NCBI GenBank assembly: GCA_900215285.1 | Contig: OCMG01000004.1 | Location: 248,001 to 312,000, forward strand | DNA length: 64,000 nucleotides | From: Ensifer adhaerens | Lineage (GTDB): Bacteria; Pseudomonadota; Alphaproteobacteria; Rhizobiales; Rhizobiaceae | Direction: 5' to 3' | Shown here: positions 19,564 to 27,608 of the stretch, piece after piece | Numbering within the stretch: the stretch's first letter is position 1 | Layout of the letters: every line of letters starts with the position of its first letter | The notes under the pieces: model-generated | Databases searched by the model: none | Seen by the model: the letters and a program-made list of their open reading frames with translations, nothing else | Told to the model about the DNA's origin: nothing | Position numbers and translations under genes: made by a program

Positions 19564-20334
19564 ATGCAACCGGACAGCGTACAATACGCCTGTTTGCGGG
19601 ATGCGCAGGTTCTTGTGACGGGAGGGGCCAGCGGCATCGGTGCCAGCCTCGTCCAGGGCTTTGCGCGCCAGGGCGCCCGTACCGCTTTCATCGATATCGA
19701 CGGCGCCGCCGGGGCACAACTGACCCATGCCCTTTCCGACGCGGTCCATGTTCCGCATTTCATTCAGGCCGACCTGTCGCGTGTCGACGAGGCGCAGGCC
19801 GCGGTCCGCCTGGCCGCCGAGCGACTGGGGGGCCTCAAGATCCTTGTCAACAATGCCGCGCGTGACGACCGCCATGATCCGGCAACGATCAGCGAGGCGG
19901 AATGGGATGCGAGCCTGTCCGTCAATCTCAAGCCGCTGATGTTCGTCACCCAGGCCGCCGTGCCCTATCTTGAACGGGCGTCCGGTGCGGCGGTCGTGAA
20001 CTTCTCCTCCATTGCCTATCTGCTCAACATGGGTGACCTGCCGGCCTATGGCGCAGCCAAGGCCGGCATCATCGGACTGACCAAGGTGCTCGCCGGACAC
20101 TTCGGCCCCGCCGGCATTCGGGTGAACGCGGTTCTGCCCGGCATGGTGGTGACCGAGCGGCAAAAGACATTATGGCTAACCGAGGCAGGCATCGCCAATT
20201 TCGTGGCAGGCCGGCAATGTCTCAAGCGACCGCTCGCGGCGGTCGATCTGGTGGGCCCCTGCCTTTTCCTTGCCTCGTCGCAGTCGGCTGCGATGACGGC
20301 GCAATCGATCATCGTTGACGGAGGCGTTTTTTGA
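19564..20334 (+). CDS. SDR oxidoreductase, probable D-galactose 1-dehydrogenase
   Basis: A 256-residue short-chain dehydrogenase. The NAD(P) loop is TGGASGIG, the structural motif NNAARDDRH, the catalytic Ser in NFSSIAYLL and the YGAAK (Y-x3-K) pair are all present. The RDDRH extension after NNAA and the operon context (DgoK, DgoA, SMP-30 lactonase) point to the rhizobial galactose dehydrogenase type, which oxidises galactose to galactonolactone, the first step of the De Ley-Doudoroff route. Related sugars (arabinose, fucose) remain possible. A GGGGAGGA ribosome site precedes ATG 19564. Confidence 0.85.
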   Translation: MQPDSVQYACLRDAQVLVTGGASGIGASLVQGFARQGARTAFIDIDGAAGAQLTHALSDAVHVPHFIQADLSRVDEAQAAVRLAAERLGGLKILVNNAARDDRHDPATISEAEWDASLSVNLKPLMFVTQAAVPYLERASGAAVVNFSSIAYLLNMGDLPAYGAAKAGIIGLTKVLAGHFGPAGIRVNAVLPGMVVTERQKTLWLTEAGIANFVAGRQCLKRPLAAVDLVGPCLFLASSQSAAMTAQSIIVDGGVF

Positions 20335-21239
20335 TGACTGACCCTGCCCTGATTGCTGTCGATTGGGGGACCTCTTCCTTTAGGCTCTGGGTTCTCGACA
20401 AGGACGCCAACGTGCTTTCCGAAAGCCGCGGCGGCGACGGCATGCTGTTTGCGGCGCGGGAAGGCTTCGGCAATGTGCTGCTCCGGCATCTGAAGGCCGC
20501 GAAAGCCCCGGCAGACAAGCCCATCCTCATCTGCGGCATGGCGGGGGCCCGCGGCGGCTGGGCAGAGGCCGGCTATGTCGAAACACCGGCCGAGCTTTCG
20601 GCGATCAGCAAGGGTGCCATCGCGGCCCCTGGCGTCAAGCGCGATATTCGCATCCTGCCCGGGCTTTGCCAGCGACTGGCAGGGCGGCCGGATGTGATGC
20701 GCGGTGAGGAGACGCAATTGCTTGGCGCCGCCAGCGCCCTGACAGAGCGTTCGCTGGTCTGCATGCCCGGGACGCACTCCAAGTGGGTCACAGTCGATGA
20801 AGGTCGCGTCGAGGGCTTTTCCACCTACATGACGGGCGAACTTTACGACGCGATCAGCAAGCACACGATCCTGGCCGCACCGGACAAGACGGTCGCGGAA
20901 GGCGCCGACAGCGCGTCCTTCAGGGACGCTGTGCGGGCCGCATTCGCCCAGCCGGGCCGGGTCACCAGCCAGCTGTTTGCCGCACGCTCCGGACAGCTTC
21001 TCAATGGCGCCACCCCGGCTGCGGCGCTCGCTCATATCTCCGGCACCCTGATCGGTGCGGAAATCGGCGGCGCGACCGGCAGCGACAACCGGTACAGGAT
21101 TCGCCTTGTGGCCTCCGGCGCCATGCGCGCATTGTATGAGAGCGCACTGACGACGGTGGAGATCGCCTTTGAAAGCATTGATGCAGATGACGCCGTCCGT
21201 CGGGGGTTGACCACCGCCGCCGACGAAATCTGGTCCTGA
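20334..21239 (+). CDS. dgoK: 2-dehydro-3-deoxygalactonokinase
   Basis: A 301-residue sugar acid kinase of the DgoK family (ASKHA fold): VDWGTSSFRLWVLD is the phosphate-1 motif, then ICGMAGARGGW and MPGTHSKWV. It phosphorylates 2-keto-3-deoxygalactonate at C6, the step before the aldolase. The ATG at 20334 overlaps the SDR stop (TGATG), and GGAGG lies 9 nt upstream, so it is coupled to the dehydrogenase gene. Confidence 0.93.
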   Translation: MTDPALIAVDWGTSSFRLWVLDKDANVLSESRGGDGMLFAAREGFGNVLLRHLKAAKAPADKPILICGMAGARGGWAEAGYVETPAELSAISKGAIAAPGVKRDIRILPGLCQRLAGRPDVMRGEETQLLGAASALTERSLVCMPGTHSKWVTVDEGRVEGFSTYMTGELYDAISKHTILAAPDKTVAEGADSASFRDAVRAAFAQPGRVTSQLFAARSGQLLNGATPAAALAHISGTLIGAEIGGATGSDNRYRIRLVASGAMRALYESALTTVEIAFESIDADDAVRRGLTTAADEIWS

Positions 21240-21274
21240 ATATCTTATCTTCTGAATCCAAGGAGTGAAGGCAA

Positions 21275-21919
21275 ATGCCCGTCCCCGTTCCCTTTCCACC
21301 CATCCGCTATCCGGTGGTCGCCATCCTGCGCGGCCTGAAGCCCGAGGAGGCGCAGGACATTGTCGGCGCGCTGATCGATGAGGGCTTTGAAGCGATCGAA
21401 ATTCCGCTGAACTCGCCCGAGCCGTTCCGTTCGATCGAAATTGCCGCGCGGCTCGCCCCGTCCTCGGCCCTGATCGGTGCCGGGACGATCTTGTCGGTTG
21501 GCGATGTCAATCAGCTGCACGACGCCGGCGGCCGGCTTTTCGTCAGCCCGAACGTGGACGTGCCTGTGCTCACGCGCGCCGTGGATCTCGGCATGGTTAC
21601 CCTGCCGGGGGTCTTTACCGCCACCGAAGCCCTGGCTGCTGCCCGCGCGGGAGCAACCGGTCTCAAGTTCTTCCCTGCTTCGGTGCTGGGGCCGGAGGGG
21701 ATCAACGCCATCCGCGCCGTCCTGCCCGCAGACCTGATGATTGCCGCGGTCGGTGGCGTCTCCGACAAGAATTTCGGCGAATATGCAAAGGTGGGGATCA
21801 AGGCCTTCGGTCTTGGCTCCAGCCTCTACAAGCCCGGCATGAAGGTCGCGGAAGTGCAGTTGCGCGCCCGCGCCACGATTGCCGCCTACGATGCCGTCTT
21901 CGGAGCCAACAAAGCATGA
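21275..21919 (+). CDS. dgoA: 2-dehydro-3-deoxy-6-phosphogalactonate aldolase
   Basis: A 214-residue class I aldolase of the KDPG/KHG family. The Schiff-base Lys lies in GLKFFPASVLG and the assisting Glu in GFEAIEIPLNSPEPF. The GTILSVGDVNQLHDAGG stretch is also typical. It splits KDPGal into pyruvate and glyceraldehyde 3-phosphate. AAGGAG precedes ATG 21275. Its stop overlaps the start of the next gene (ATGA). Context with DgoK favours KDPGal over KDPG. Confidence 0.93.
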   Translation: MPVPVPFPPIRYPVVAILRGLKPEEAQDIVGALIDEGFEAIEIPLNSPEPFRSIEIAARLAPSSALIGAGTILSVGDVNQLHDAGGRLFVSPNVDVPVLTRAVDLGMVTLPGVFTATEALAAARAGATGLKFFPASVLGPEGINAIRAVLPADLMIAAVGGVSDKNFGEYAKVGIKAFGLGSSLYKPGMKVAEVQLRARATIAAYDAVFGANKA

Positions 21920-22812
21920 AAACGCACGAATTCCGGGGCCGTGCCCTCGATGAAAACAATCTCCATCTCGGCGAAGGCCCGACCTACGACCGTGCGACCG
22001 ACACGGCGTACTGGTTCAACATCGTCGACAAGGAGCTGCATGCGCTGGAGCTTTCGACAGGCAAGAAGCAGGTCCATGCGCTTCCAGCCATGTGCTCGGT
22101 GCTGGCCCGCATCGACGGCAAGCGCCAGGCGCTCGTTTCGGAAAACGGCATCTATATCCGCGATCGCGAGACGGGTGCGACCGAGTTGGTGGTCGAAATC
22201 GAGGCCGATCAGCCGCATATGCGCTCCAATGACGGGCGTGTACACCAGAGCGGCGCACTGTGGTTCGGCACGATGACGAAGACCGGCGAAGGCCGCAAGG
22301 GCGCCGGCGCGATCTATCATGTCGCGGGGCGAAAGGTGACGAAGCTCTTTTCCGGCCTTTCCATTCCCAACAGCATCTGCTTCTCGCCTGATGGCGCAAC
22401 GGCCTATTTTGTTGACACGATGGAAAACGTCATCAAGAGCGTTGCCGTCGATCCGAAGACGGGTCTGCCCGCCGGCGAGCCGCGTGTATTCTCTGATGAG
22501 CGCGAGGCAGGCGGAGCGGCCGATGGCGCGGTCTGCGATGCGGACGGCAACGTCTGGAGCGCGCATTGGGATGGCGGCAGCGTCCACCAGTTCGATCCCT
22601 CGGGCCGCAAGCTCGGCATCTACAAGCTGCCGACACCGCAGACCTCCTGCCCCGCCTTTATCGGGCAGAATGCCGACCGGCTGATGGTCACCAGCGCCTC
22701 AGAGGGCATGGATGAGGCCCGACTTGCAGCCGAGCCGCAGGCTGGCTTTACCTTCGATCTCGGGATCAAGGTGAACGGCCGGTTCGAGCCTGACTTCAAG
22801 TGGGTCGACTGA
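21916..22812 (+). CDS. SMP-30/gluconolaconase family lactonase, probable galactonolactonase
   Basis: A 298-residue SMP-30/regucalcin-like six-bladed propeller. The metal-binding Glu is in HLGEGPTYD; the second site is seen in RSNDGRVHQSGALWFGTM and the third in IPNSICFSPDG, with GAVCDADGNVWSA near the C-terminus. In this operon it should open the lactone made by the dehydrogenase. The start overlaps dgoA by 4 bp, and its end overlaps the convergent LysR gene by 17 bp. The galactonate dehydratase of the pathway is not in the window. Confidence 0.9.
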   Translation: MKTHEFRGRALDENNLHLGEGPTYDRATDTAYWFNIVDKELHALELSTGKKQVHALPAMCSVLARIDGKRQALVSENGIYIRDRETGATELVVEIEADQPHMRSNDGRVHQSGALWFGTMTKTGEGRKGAGAIYHVAGRKVTKLFSGLSIPNSICFSPDGATAYFVDTMENVIKSVAVDPKTGLPAGEPRVFSDEREAGGAADGAVCDADGNVWSAHWDGGSVHQFDPSGRKLGIYKLPTPQTSCPAFIGQNADRLMVTSASEGMDEARLAAEPQAGFTFDLGIKVNGRFEPDFKWVD

Positions 22813-23644
22813 GATCACTCAAGGCGTCGAGGACGACCCGGATGGAGGGGACGTCCTTGATGTCGGAGTGAACAGTCATCCAGACCTCACGATAAAACGG
22901 CTCCCCATCCGGTTCGGCAGCACTGAGGCCCGCGTCGGAGGCTGCCAGGAAATCCGGCAACATCGCCACGCCGCAGCCGAGACGCGCAAGCGTGGCCTGC
23001 ATGTCGAGCGTGCTGGCGCGGATCGCATATCCGCCAGCACCGGCCCGTTCTCGCAACAGGCGCTGCTGGGGCGCGGCGTCCATGGTTTCATCGTAAGCGA
23101 TAAAATCCCAGGCGCTTTTGTCGCGCTCGCGCAGGTAATCCGGGCTGGCGTAGAGGCGCAAGGCAAAGCTGTCGATGCGGCGGACGGTGAACTCCCCCTT
23201 TTCCGGCCGCAGAAGACGGATCGCGATATCGGCCTCGCGGCGCTCCAGCGAGGCGTAGCGCGTTTCACCGATGATGCGCAGCCGGAGGCCCGGATGATCC
23301 GCGCGAACCTTGGCAAGCGGCTGCATGAGGCGGGCCTCCGCATAACTTGGCGGAACGCTCAGCGTCACCTCGCCCTCGACGCCGCCGGCGGAATTGCGGA
23401 TTTGCGCCAGCGCTTCCGTCTCGGCCTCCATGCGCAGGGCGACTTTCGCCACCCGTTCGCCTTCCGCCGTCAAGGTCAATTGCCGCCCACGCCTGTCCAC
23501 GAGCCGCATGCCCATGGCCTCTTCCAGCGCCGCCACGCGGCGGGCGACGGTGGCATGTTCCACCCGCAAGACCCGGGCTGCTCCCGAAAGCGAGCCGGCC
23601 GAGGCCAGAGCCAGGAAATGGCGCAGGTCCTGCCAATCTACCAT
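22796..23644 (-). CDS. LysR-family transcriptional regulator
   Basis: A 282-residue LysR regulator. The N-terminal HTH runs MVDWQDLRHFLALASAGSLS through HATVARRVAALEEAMGMRLV, and the substrate-binding domain fills the rest (VTLSVPPSYAEARLM onward). The start at 23644 is preceded by GGGAGA; the frame stays open 29 codons upstream without support. It is divergent from the quinone oxidoreductase gene, which it most likely regulates. The 3' end overlaps the convergent SMP-30 gene by 17 bp. Confidence 0.92.
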   Translation of the reverse strand: MVDWQDLRHFLALASAGSLSGAARVLRVEHATVARRVAALEEAMGMRLVDRRGRQLTLTAEGERVAKVALRMEAETEALAQIRNSAGGVEGEVTLSVPPSYAEARLMQPLAKVRADHPGLRLRIIGETRYASLERREADIAIRLLRPEKGEFTVRRIDSFALRLYASPDYLRERDKSAWDFIAYDETMDAAPQQRLLRERAGAGGYAIRASTLDMQATLARLGCGVAMLPDFLAASDAGLSAAEPDGEPFYREVWMTVHSDIKDVPSIRVVLDALSDLSRPT

Positions 23645-23678
23645 GTTAATTTTCTCCCAGGCCCTGCGCAAAAATGGG

Positions 23679-23711
23679 GAATTTTCGCCCCGAACATTCT
23701 GTGAAAAATTC
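23679..23711. promoter_or_regulatory. Dyad between LysR gene and quinone oxidoreductase, likely LysR site
   Basis: Near-perfect arms GAATTTTC (23679-23686) and GAAAAATTC (23703-23711, one extra A) separated by 16 nt. It lies 35 bp upstream of the LysR start, where an autoregulatory and activating LysR site is normally found. Confidence 0.45.
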
Positions 23712-23787
23712 CATCTCGAAGCAACAGGCAACCCCCGGCGAGGTGCAGATTGACGCTGTACCGGGCGTTGCCTCAGAGAAAGAGGAC

Positions 23788-24765
23788 ATGGACATGGATA
23801 TCCAGATCGAAATCCGGGCGCACGGGGCCGCCGACGTTCTGACCGTCAACGCGAACGTGGCGAAGAACCCCGGCCCCGGCGAAATCCGTCTGCGGCAGCA
23901 TGCGATCGGCGTCAATTTCGTCGACATCTATCACCGGACGGGTTCCTATCCCGTTCCGGGCCTGCCGGTCGTGCCAGGCGTCGAGGGGGCAGGCATCGTC
24001 GAGGCGGTTGGCGAGGGCGTAACCCATGTCGCGCCGGGGGATCGCGTGGCCTATGCCGGGCTACCGCTGGGCGCCTATGCAAGCACGCGGCTCCTGCCGG
24101 CATGGCGTGCGATCCGTCTGCCCGAGGCGGTTTCGTTCGACCTTGCCGCCGGCTCGATGCTGCGTGGGCTGACGGTTGCCATGCTGACGAGCCGGGTTTT
24201 CCAGCTGGCAGCCGGACAGACGATTCTCGTTCACGCCGGCGCCGGCGGACTTGGGCAGTATCTGACCCGCTGGTCGAAGCATCTGGGGGCAACCGTCATC
24301 ACGACCGTCAGCAGCGATGAAAAGGCTCACATTTCCAGAGATTGTGGCGCAGACCACGTAATCGTGGGCCGCGACACGGACTATGTGGCCGAAGTTCAGG
24401 CGCTGACCGGAGGCAAGGGTGCCGATTTCATTCTGGACGGCATCGGTGGAGAAGGCCTTGCGCGGAATTTCCAGGCGATCCGCGCCTTCGGCATCGTCGC
24501 AAGCGTGGGCCAGCCAGCGGGTCCGATCCCGCCGATTCCGGTCTCCGCCCTGAGTGCGCGATCCGCATCCCTGGCCCGTCCGAGTGTCATTGCCTTTATC
24601 ACCGACCCGGAGGCTTACGCCAAGGCGGCGGCAGCAGTCTTCGAGATGATGGCACAGGGTGTCACAGCCTCGATTGGCGCAACCTACCCTCTGGCGGAGG
24701 CGCACAGGGTGCACGAGGATATGGAAGCGGGAAAGACGACCGGGAGCCTCGTGCTCATTCCCTGA
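23788..24765 (+). CDS. qor: Quinone oxidoreductase (zinc-independent MDR family)
   Basis: A 325-residue medium-chain reductase of the QOR type. The N-terminal GroES-like domain has GVNFVDIYHRTGSYPVP and the PVVPGVEGAGIVEAVGEGV segment. The NADPH loop is HAGAGGLGQYLTRW. The catalytic zinc ligands of alcohol dehydrogenases are absent, as expected for QOR. ATG 23788 follows a GAAAGAGGA purine tract; earlier in-frame ATGs add an unrelated stretch. It is divergent from the LysR gene and ends 3 bp before the convergent DMT gene. Confidence 0.9.
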   Translation: MDMDIQIEIRAHGAADVLTVNANVAKNPGPGEIRLRQHAIGVNFVDIYHRTGSYPVPGLPVVPGVEGAGIVEAVGEGVTHVAPGDRVAYAGLPLGAYASTRLLPAWRAIRLPEAVSFDLAAGSMLRGLTVAMLTSRVFQLAAGQTILVHAGAGGLGQYLTRWSKHLGATVITTVSSDEKAHISRDCGADHVIVGRDTDYVAEVQALTGGKGADFILDGIGGEGLARNFQAIRAFGIVASVGQPAGPIPPIPVSALSARSASLARPSVIAFITDPEAYAKAAAAVFEMMAQGVTASIGATYPLAEAHRVHEDMEAGKTTGSLVLIP

Positions 24766-24768
24766 CGT

Positions 24769-25656
24769 TCATCCGGATGTCGGGTGGAATCGCGCCCTGA
24801 ACCTGCCAAAGGGAAATACGGCCACGATCAGCCCGACGAAGACCAGCACCATGCCGGCGAGGCGAACAGCCCCGAACTGTTCGCCAAGCAGCAGCGCCGC
24901 CGACAGGATGCCGACAATGGGCACCAGCAGCGAAAAGGGCGCGACCTCAGCCGCCGGATAGAGCTTCAGCAGATAGGCCCAAATGCCGTAACCGATATTG
25001 GTCGAGACGATCGCAATGTAAGCGACGGCGCCGATGCCCGCCCACCCCATGTGAAGGAACGCCGTCTCGATCGCCTGCGGCCCCTCGAAGAGGAAGGAGA
25101 GCGCGAGCAGAGGCAGCGGCGGGACGATGCTGAGCCAGGTGACCATGGCGAACATGTCGACCTTCCCCGCGCCGCGCAGCGCCACGTTGCCAATGGCCCA
25201 GCAGAGGGCTGCCCCCAGCGAGAGAAGCAGGCCGATCAGCGTCACGCCTCCGCCGCCGGCCGTCGTCGCGATCGCCGCAAGTCCCAGGAAAGCAATCACC
25301 GTACCGCCTATTTGGCGGGGACTGATCTTCTCCCCGAGGACCAGGGCCGCGATCGGACCGGTCAGGAACGCCTGGGACTGGATGACGACGGAGGCAAGGC
25401 CCGCCGGCATGCCGACCTTCATGCTGATGAAGAGCAGCGCGAACTGTCCGGTGAACAGCACGAGTCCGATGAAGATGAAACGCGGCCACGGCACGGCCGG
25501 GCGCGGAATGAAAACAGCCGGAAGCGCCGCGACGGCGAAGCGAAGCGCTGCCAGAAGGAGCGGCGGCATGGTGCCGAGCCCTATCTCGATGATGACGAAG
25601 TTCACGCCCCAGGCGACGACGACGAAAAGCGCCAGCAGAATTTCGCGCGGCCTCAT
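24769..25656 (-). CDS. EamA/DMT-family transporter
   Basis: A 295-residue drug/metabolite transporter with ten predicted membrane helices in two EamA repeats. The first repeat starts ILLALFVVVAWGVNFVIIEI; the second begins near the LIGLLLSLGAALCWAIGNVA segment. It has the usual inner-membrane exporter layout; the substrate (often an amino acid or metabolite) cannot be read from sequence. The short tail RARFHPTSG is cytoplasmic. It converges on the qor gene. Confidence 0.9.
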   Translation of the reverse strand: MRPREILLALFVVVAWGVNFVIIEIGLGTMPPLLLAALRFAVAALPAVFIPRPAVPWPRFIFIGLVLFTGQFALLFISMKVGMPAGLASVVIQSQAFLTGPIAALVLGEKISPRQIGGTVIAFLGLAAIATTAGGGGVTLIGLLLSLGAALCWAIGNVALRGAGKVDMFAMVTWLSIVPPLPLLALSFLFEGPQAIETAFLHMGWAGIGAVAYIAIVSTNIGYGIWAYLLKLYPAAEVAPFSLLVPIVGILSAALLLGEQFGAVRLAGMVLVFVGLIVAVFPFGRFRARFHPTSG

Positions 25657-25780
25657 GGCTTTACCCCCCGATTCGACAGGAACTTCCTATCCCGAACATC
25701 GCATCGGTTTAAGCGAATTTCGCTGACACGATCATTCGTCCGGATGATGAATTCCGTCCTGGCCGGCACAAGAGCGGGAC

Positions 25781-25812
25781 AAGAAAATACCGGGGCAGTT
25801 GCCTGCCCCGGT
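25781..25812 (-). terminator. Rho-independent terminator of glnII
   Basis: Perfect 10-bp stem ACCGGGGCAG / CTGCCCCGGT (25789-25798 and 25803-25812) with loop TTGC. On the minus strand it is followed by ATTTTCTT. It begins 37 bp past the glnII stop. Confidence 0.85.
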
Positions 25813-25848
25813 GCATTATTCCCCTCATTATCAGAAGGTGCTGAAAAC

Positions 25849-26883
25849 TCAGGCTGCAGCAGAAGCCGGCAGCGGAACTTCGGCGATCGTCTGGAGAACG
25901 CGCGAAGCGATCTGGTAGGGGTCCCCTTGCGAGTTCGGGCGACGATCTTCCAGGTAACCGCGGTAGTCGTTCTTGACAAAGGAGTGCGGAACGCGGATCG
26001 AGGCGCCACGGTCAGCAACGCCGTAGGAGAACTTGTTCCACGGAGCCGTCTCGTGCTTGCCGGTCAGGCGCTTGTCGTTGTCCGGACCGTACACGTCGAT
26101 GTGCTCCTTCCAGTTCTTGGCGAACTGGGCCATGAGCGCTTCGAAATAGGCCTTGCCGCCAACTTCGCGCATGTACTTGGTGGAGAAGTTGCAGTGCATG
26201 CCCGAGCCGTTCCAGTCGGTATCGCCGAGCGGCTTGCAATGGTATTCGACGTCGACGCCGTACTTTTCGCAAACGCGCTCAAGCAGGTAGCGTGCCATCC
26301 AGATTTCGTCGGCGGCGCGCTTGGAGCCCTTGCCGAAAATCTGGAATTCCCACTGGCCCTTGGCCACTTCGGCGTTGATGCCTTCGTGGTTGATGCCGGC
26401 TTCGAGGCAGATGTCGAGGTGTTCTTCCACGATCTCGCGCGCGATGTCGCCGACGTTCTTGTAGCCAACGCCGGTGTAGTACGGACCCTGCGGAGCCGGG
26501 TAGCCCTGTTCCGGGAAGCCGAGCGGACGACCGTCCTTGTAGAAGAAATATTCCTGTTCGAAGCCGAACCAGGCGCCTTCGTCGTCGAGGATCGTGGCGC
26601 GGGCATTCGACGGATGCGGCGTGACGCCATCGGGCATCATGACTTCGCACATGACGAGCGCGCCGTTGGTGCGGACCGGATCCGGATAGATCGCGACCGG
26701 CTTCAGAACGCAGTCGGAGCTGTGACCTTCAGCCTGCTGGGTGGAGGAGCCATCGAAGCCCCAGAGCGGGAGCTGTTCGAGCGTCGGGAACTCGTCGAAT
26801 TCCTTGATCTGTGTCTTGCCGCGCAGGTTCGGAACCGGCTTGTAACCATCGAGCCAGATATACTCGAGCTTAAACTTGGTCAT
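25849..26883 (-). CDS. glnII: Glutamine synthetase type II (GSII)
   Basis: A 344-residue eukaryotic-type glutamine synthetase, the second ammonia-assimilating enzyme of rhizobia. It makes glutamine from glutamate, ammonia and ATP and, unlike GSI, is not adenylylated. Signatures include EYIWLDGY, LPLWGFDGSSTQQAEG, the ATP/metal segment GFEQEYFFYKDGRP, NGSGMHCNFSTK and the GVADRGASIRVP loop. The start MTKFKLEY at 26883 follows GAGAGA; the longer open frame is spurious. It is divergent from a GstI-like gene and is likely driven by the sigma-54 promoter upstream (NtrC control in the family). Confidence 0.97.
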   Translation of the reverse strand: MTKFKLEYIWLDGYKPVPNLRGKTQIKEFDEFPTLEQLPLWGFDGSSTQQAEGHSSDCVLKPVAIYPDPVRTNGALVMCEVMMPDGVTPHPSNARATILDDEGAWFGFEQEYFFYKDGRPLGFPEQGYPAPQGPYYTGVGYKNVGDIAREIVEEHLDICLEAGINHEGINAEVAKGQWEFQIFGKGSKRAADEIWMARYLLERVCEKYGVDVEYHCKPLGDTDWNGSGMHCNFSTKYMREVGGKAYFEALMAQFAKNWKEHIDVYGPDNDKRLTGKHETAPWNKFSYGVADRGASIRVPHSFVKNDYRGYLEDRRPNSQGDPYQIASRVLQTIAEVPLPASAAA

Positions 26884-26981
26884 TTGTGTTTCTCTCATCC
26901 TTGAAATGTGATCGGTCTTTTTAAAACCGTTACAGGTCAGGCTTCCGGCTTCATGCCGCCGCCACAGGCCGCCACTGGTGA

Positions 26982-26997
26982 TGCATGGACCGTGCCA
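26982..26997 (-). promoter_or_regulatory. Sigma-54 promoter of glnII
   Basis: On the minus strand TGGCACG-N4-ATGCA matches the -24/-12 consensus TGGCACG-N4-TTGCA with one mismatch; the invariant GG and GC are correctly spaced. It lies about 100 bp upstream of the glnII start codon, giving a leader of roughly 90 nt. Rhizobial glnII genes are known to be NtrC/sigma-54 dependent. Confidence 0.7.
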
Positions 26998-27334
26998 ACT
27001 TCGCGACAAGGCACCAAGCATCGCAAAAATTCGCATTTCTGCAGCGCAACAGAGCGCCCTGAGGCGGCTGAAATTTGTGCTGCAGCCGCGAAGTGAATGA
27101 TTCTCAAGGGTTTATTCGCGCTCCTTCAGCGGGCCAAAACCGGCCTAAAATCGCGATTAAAAAATCGCCAACGGATTTAAAAGCATTGTTATTCCCGTCT
27201 TGTGCTCAAAATTTATGCAAAAGATTACTTTTTTTGCATTTTTCGGATATTTCATGTGCAATCGGTTGAGAGATCGATTATATTCACGGCATAGATTGGG
27301 TAGTTCCCACAACCGAACCGTGAAAGGCGAAACA
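26998..27334. promoter_or_regulatory. glnII-gstI divergent regulatory region
   Basis: About 340 bp without a supported gene. It becomes clearly AT-rich towards gstI (27140-27300). It should contain NtrC sites for glnII and the gstI promoter; I could not place either with confidence. A TATATT near 27278 could be a gstI -10 box, but no good -35 stands 17 bp upstream. Confidence 0.55.
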
Positions 27335-27532
27335 ATGCATACGGATCATCATCGCCAGTCTGCGACGATCTACATGTTCCCGTTGTCTCCGCGCCTTGCT
27401 CAGCGAGGCGGCGTAGGCAATCAGGATATCGAACGCTTCAAGAATTACGTGGACTGCAGTTCGTCCTATCACCAGGACGCCATCAATGAAGAACTGCAGC
27501 ACACTTCGCCAACCGGCAAGCCCCATTCATGA
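27335..27532 (+). CDS. gstI: GstI-like (DUF2735) small protein, glnII translation inhibitor
   Basis: A 65-residue protein starting MHTDHHRQSATIYMFPLSPR; the SA-x-IY-x-FP motif followed by R is typical of DUF2735. In Rhizobium leguminosarum a small gene in the same place, divergent from glnII, is gstI, whose product inhibits glnII mRNA translation under nitrogen excess. Size, position and orientation agree, so the role is inferred. An AAAGGCG ribosome site precedes ATG 27335. A strong terminator follows at once, so it is monocistronic. No membrane segment or known fold is visible. Confidence 0.85.
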   Translation: MHTDHHRQSATIYMFPLSPRLAQRGGVGNQDIERFKNYVDCSSSYHQDAINEELQHTSPTGKPHS

Positions 27533-27560
27533 GGCAGGCTGTGGACGTGCGAAACATCTA

Positions 27561-27587
27561 AGCCCGGCGTTTGCGCCGGGCTTTTTT
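27561..27587 (+). terminator. Rho-independent terminator of gstI
   Basis: Perfect 9-bp stem AGCCCGGCG / CGCCGGGCT with loop TTTG, followed directly by a T5 run. It lies 29 bp after the gstI stop and before the convergent EAL gene. Confidence 0.9.
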
Positions 27588-27608
27588 GTCTCTGGCTTCT
27601 TCGAATGT

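Noticed and set aside
27200..27334. Upstream extension of the GstI-like gene from 27200
   Set aside because: The added 45 residues are AT-rich promoter sequence in translation and do not fit DUF2735, while ATG 27335 has a ribosome site.
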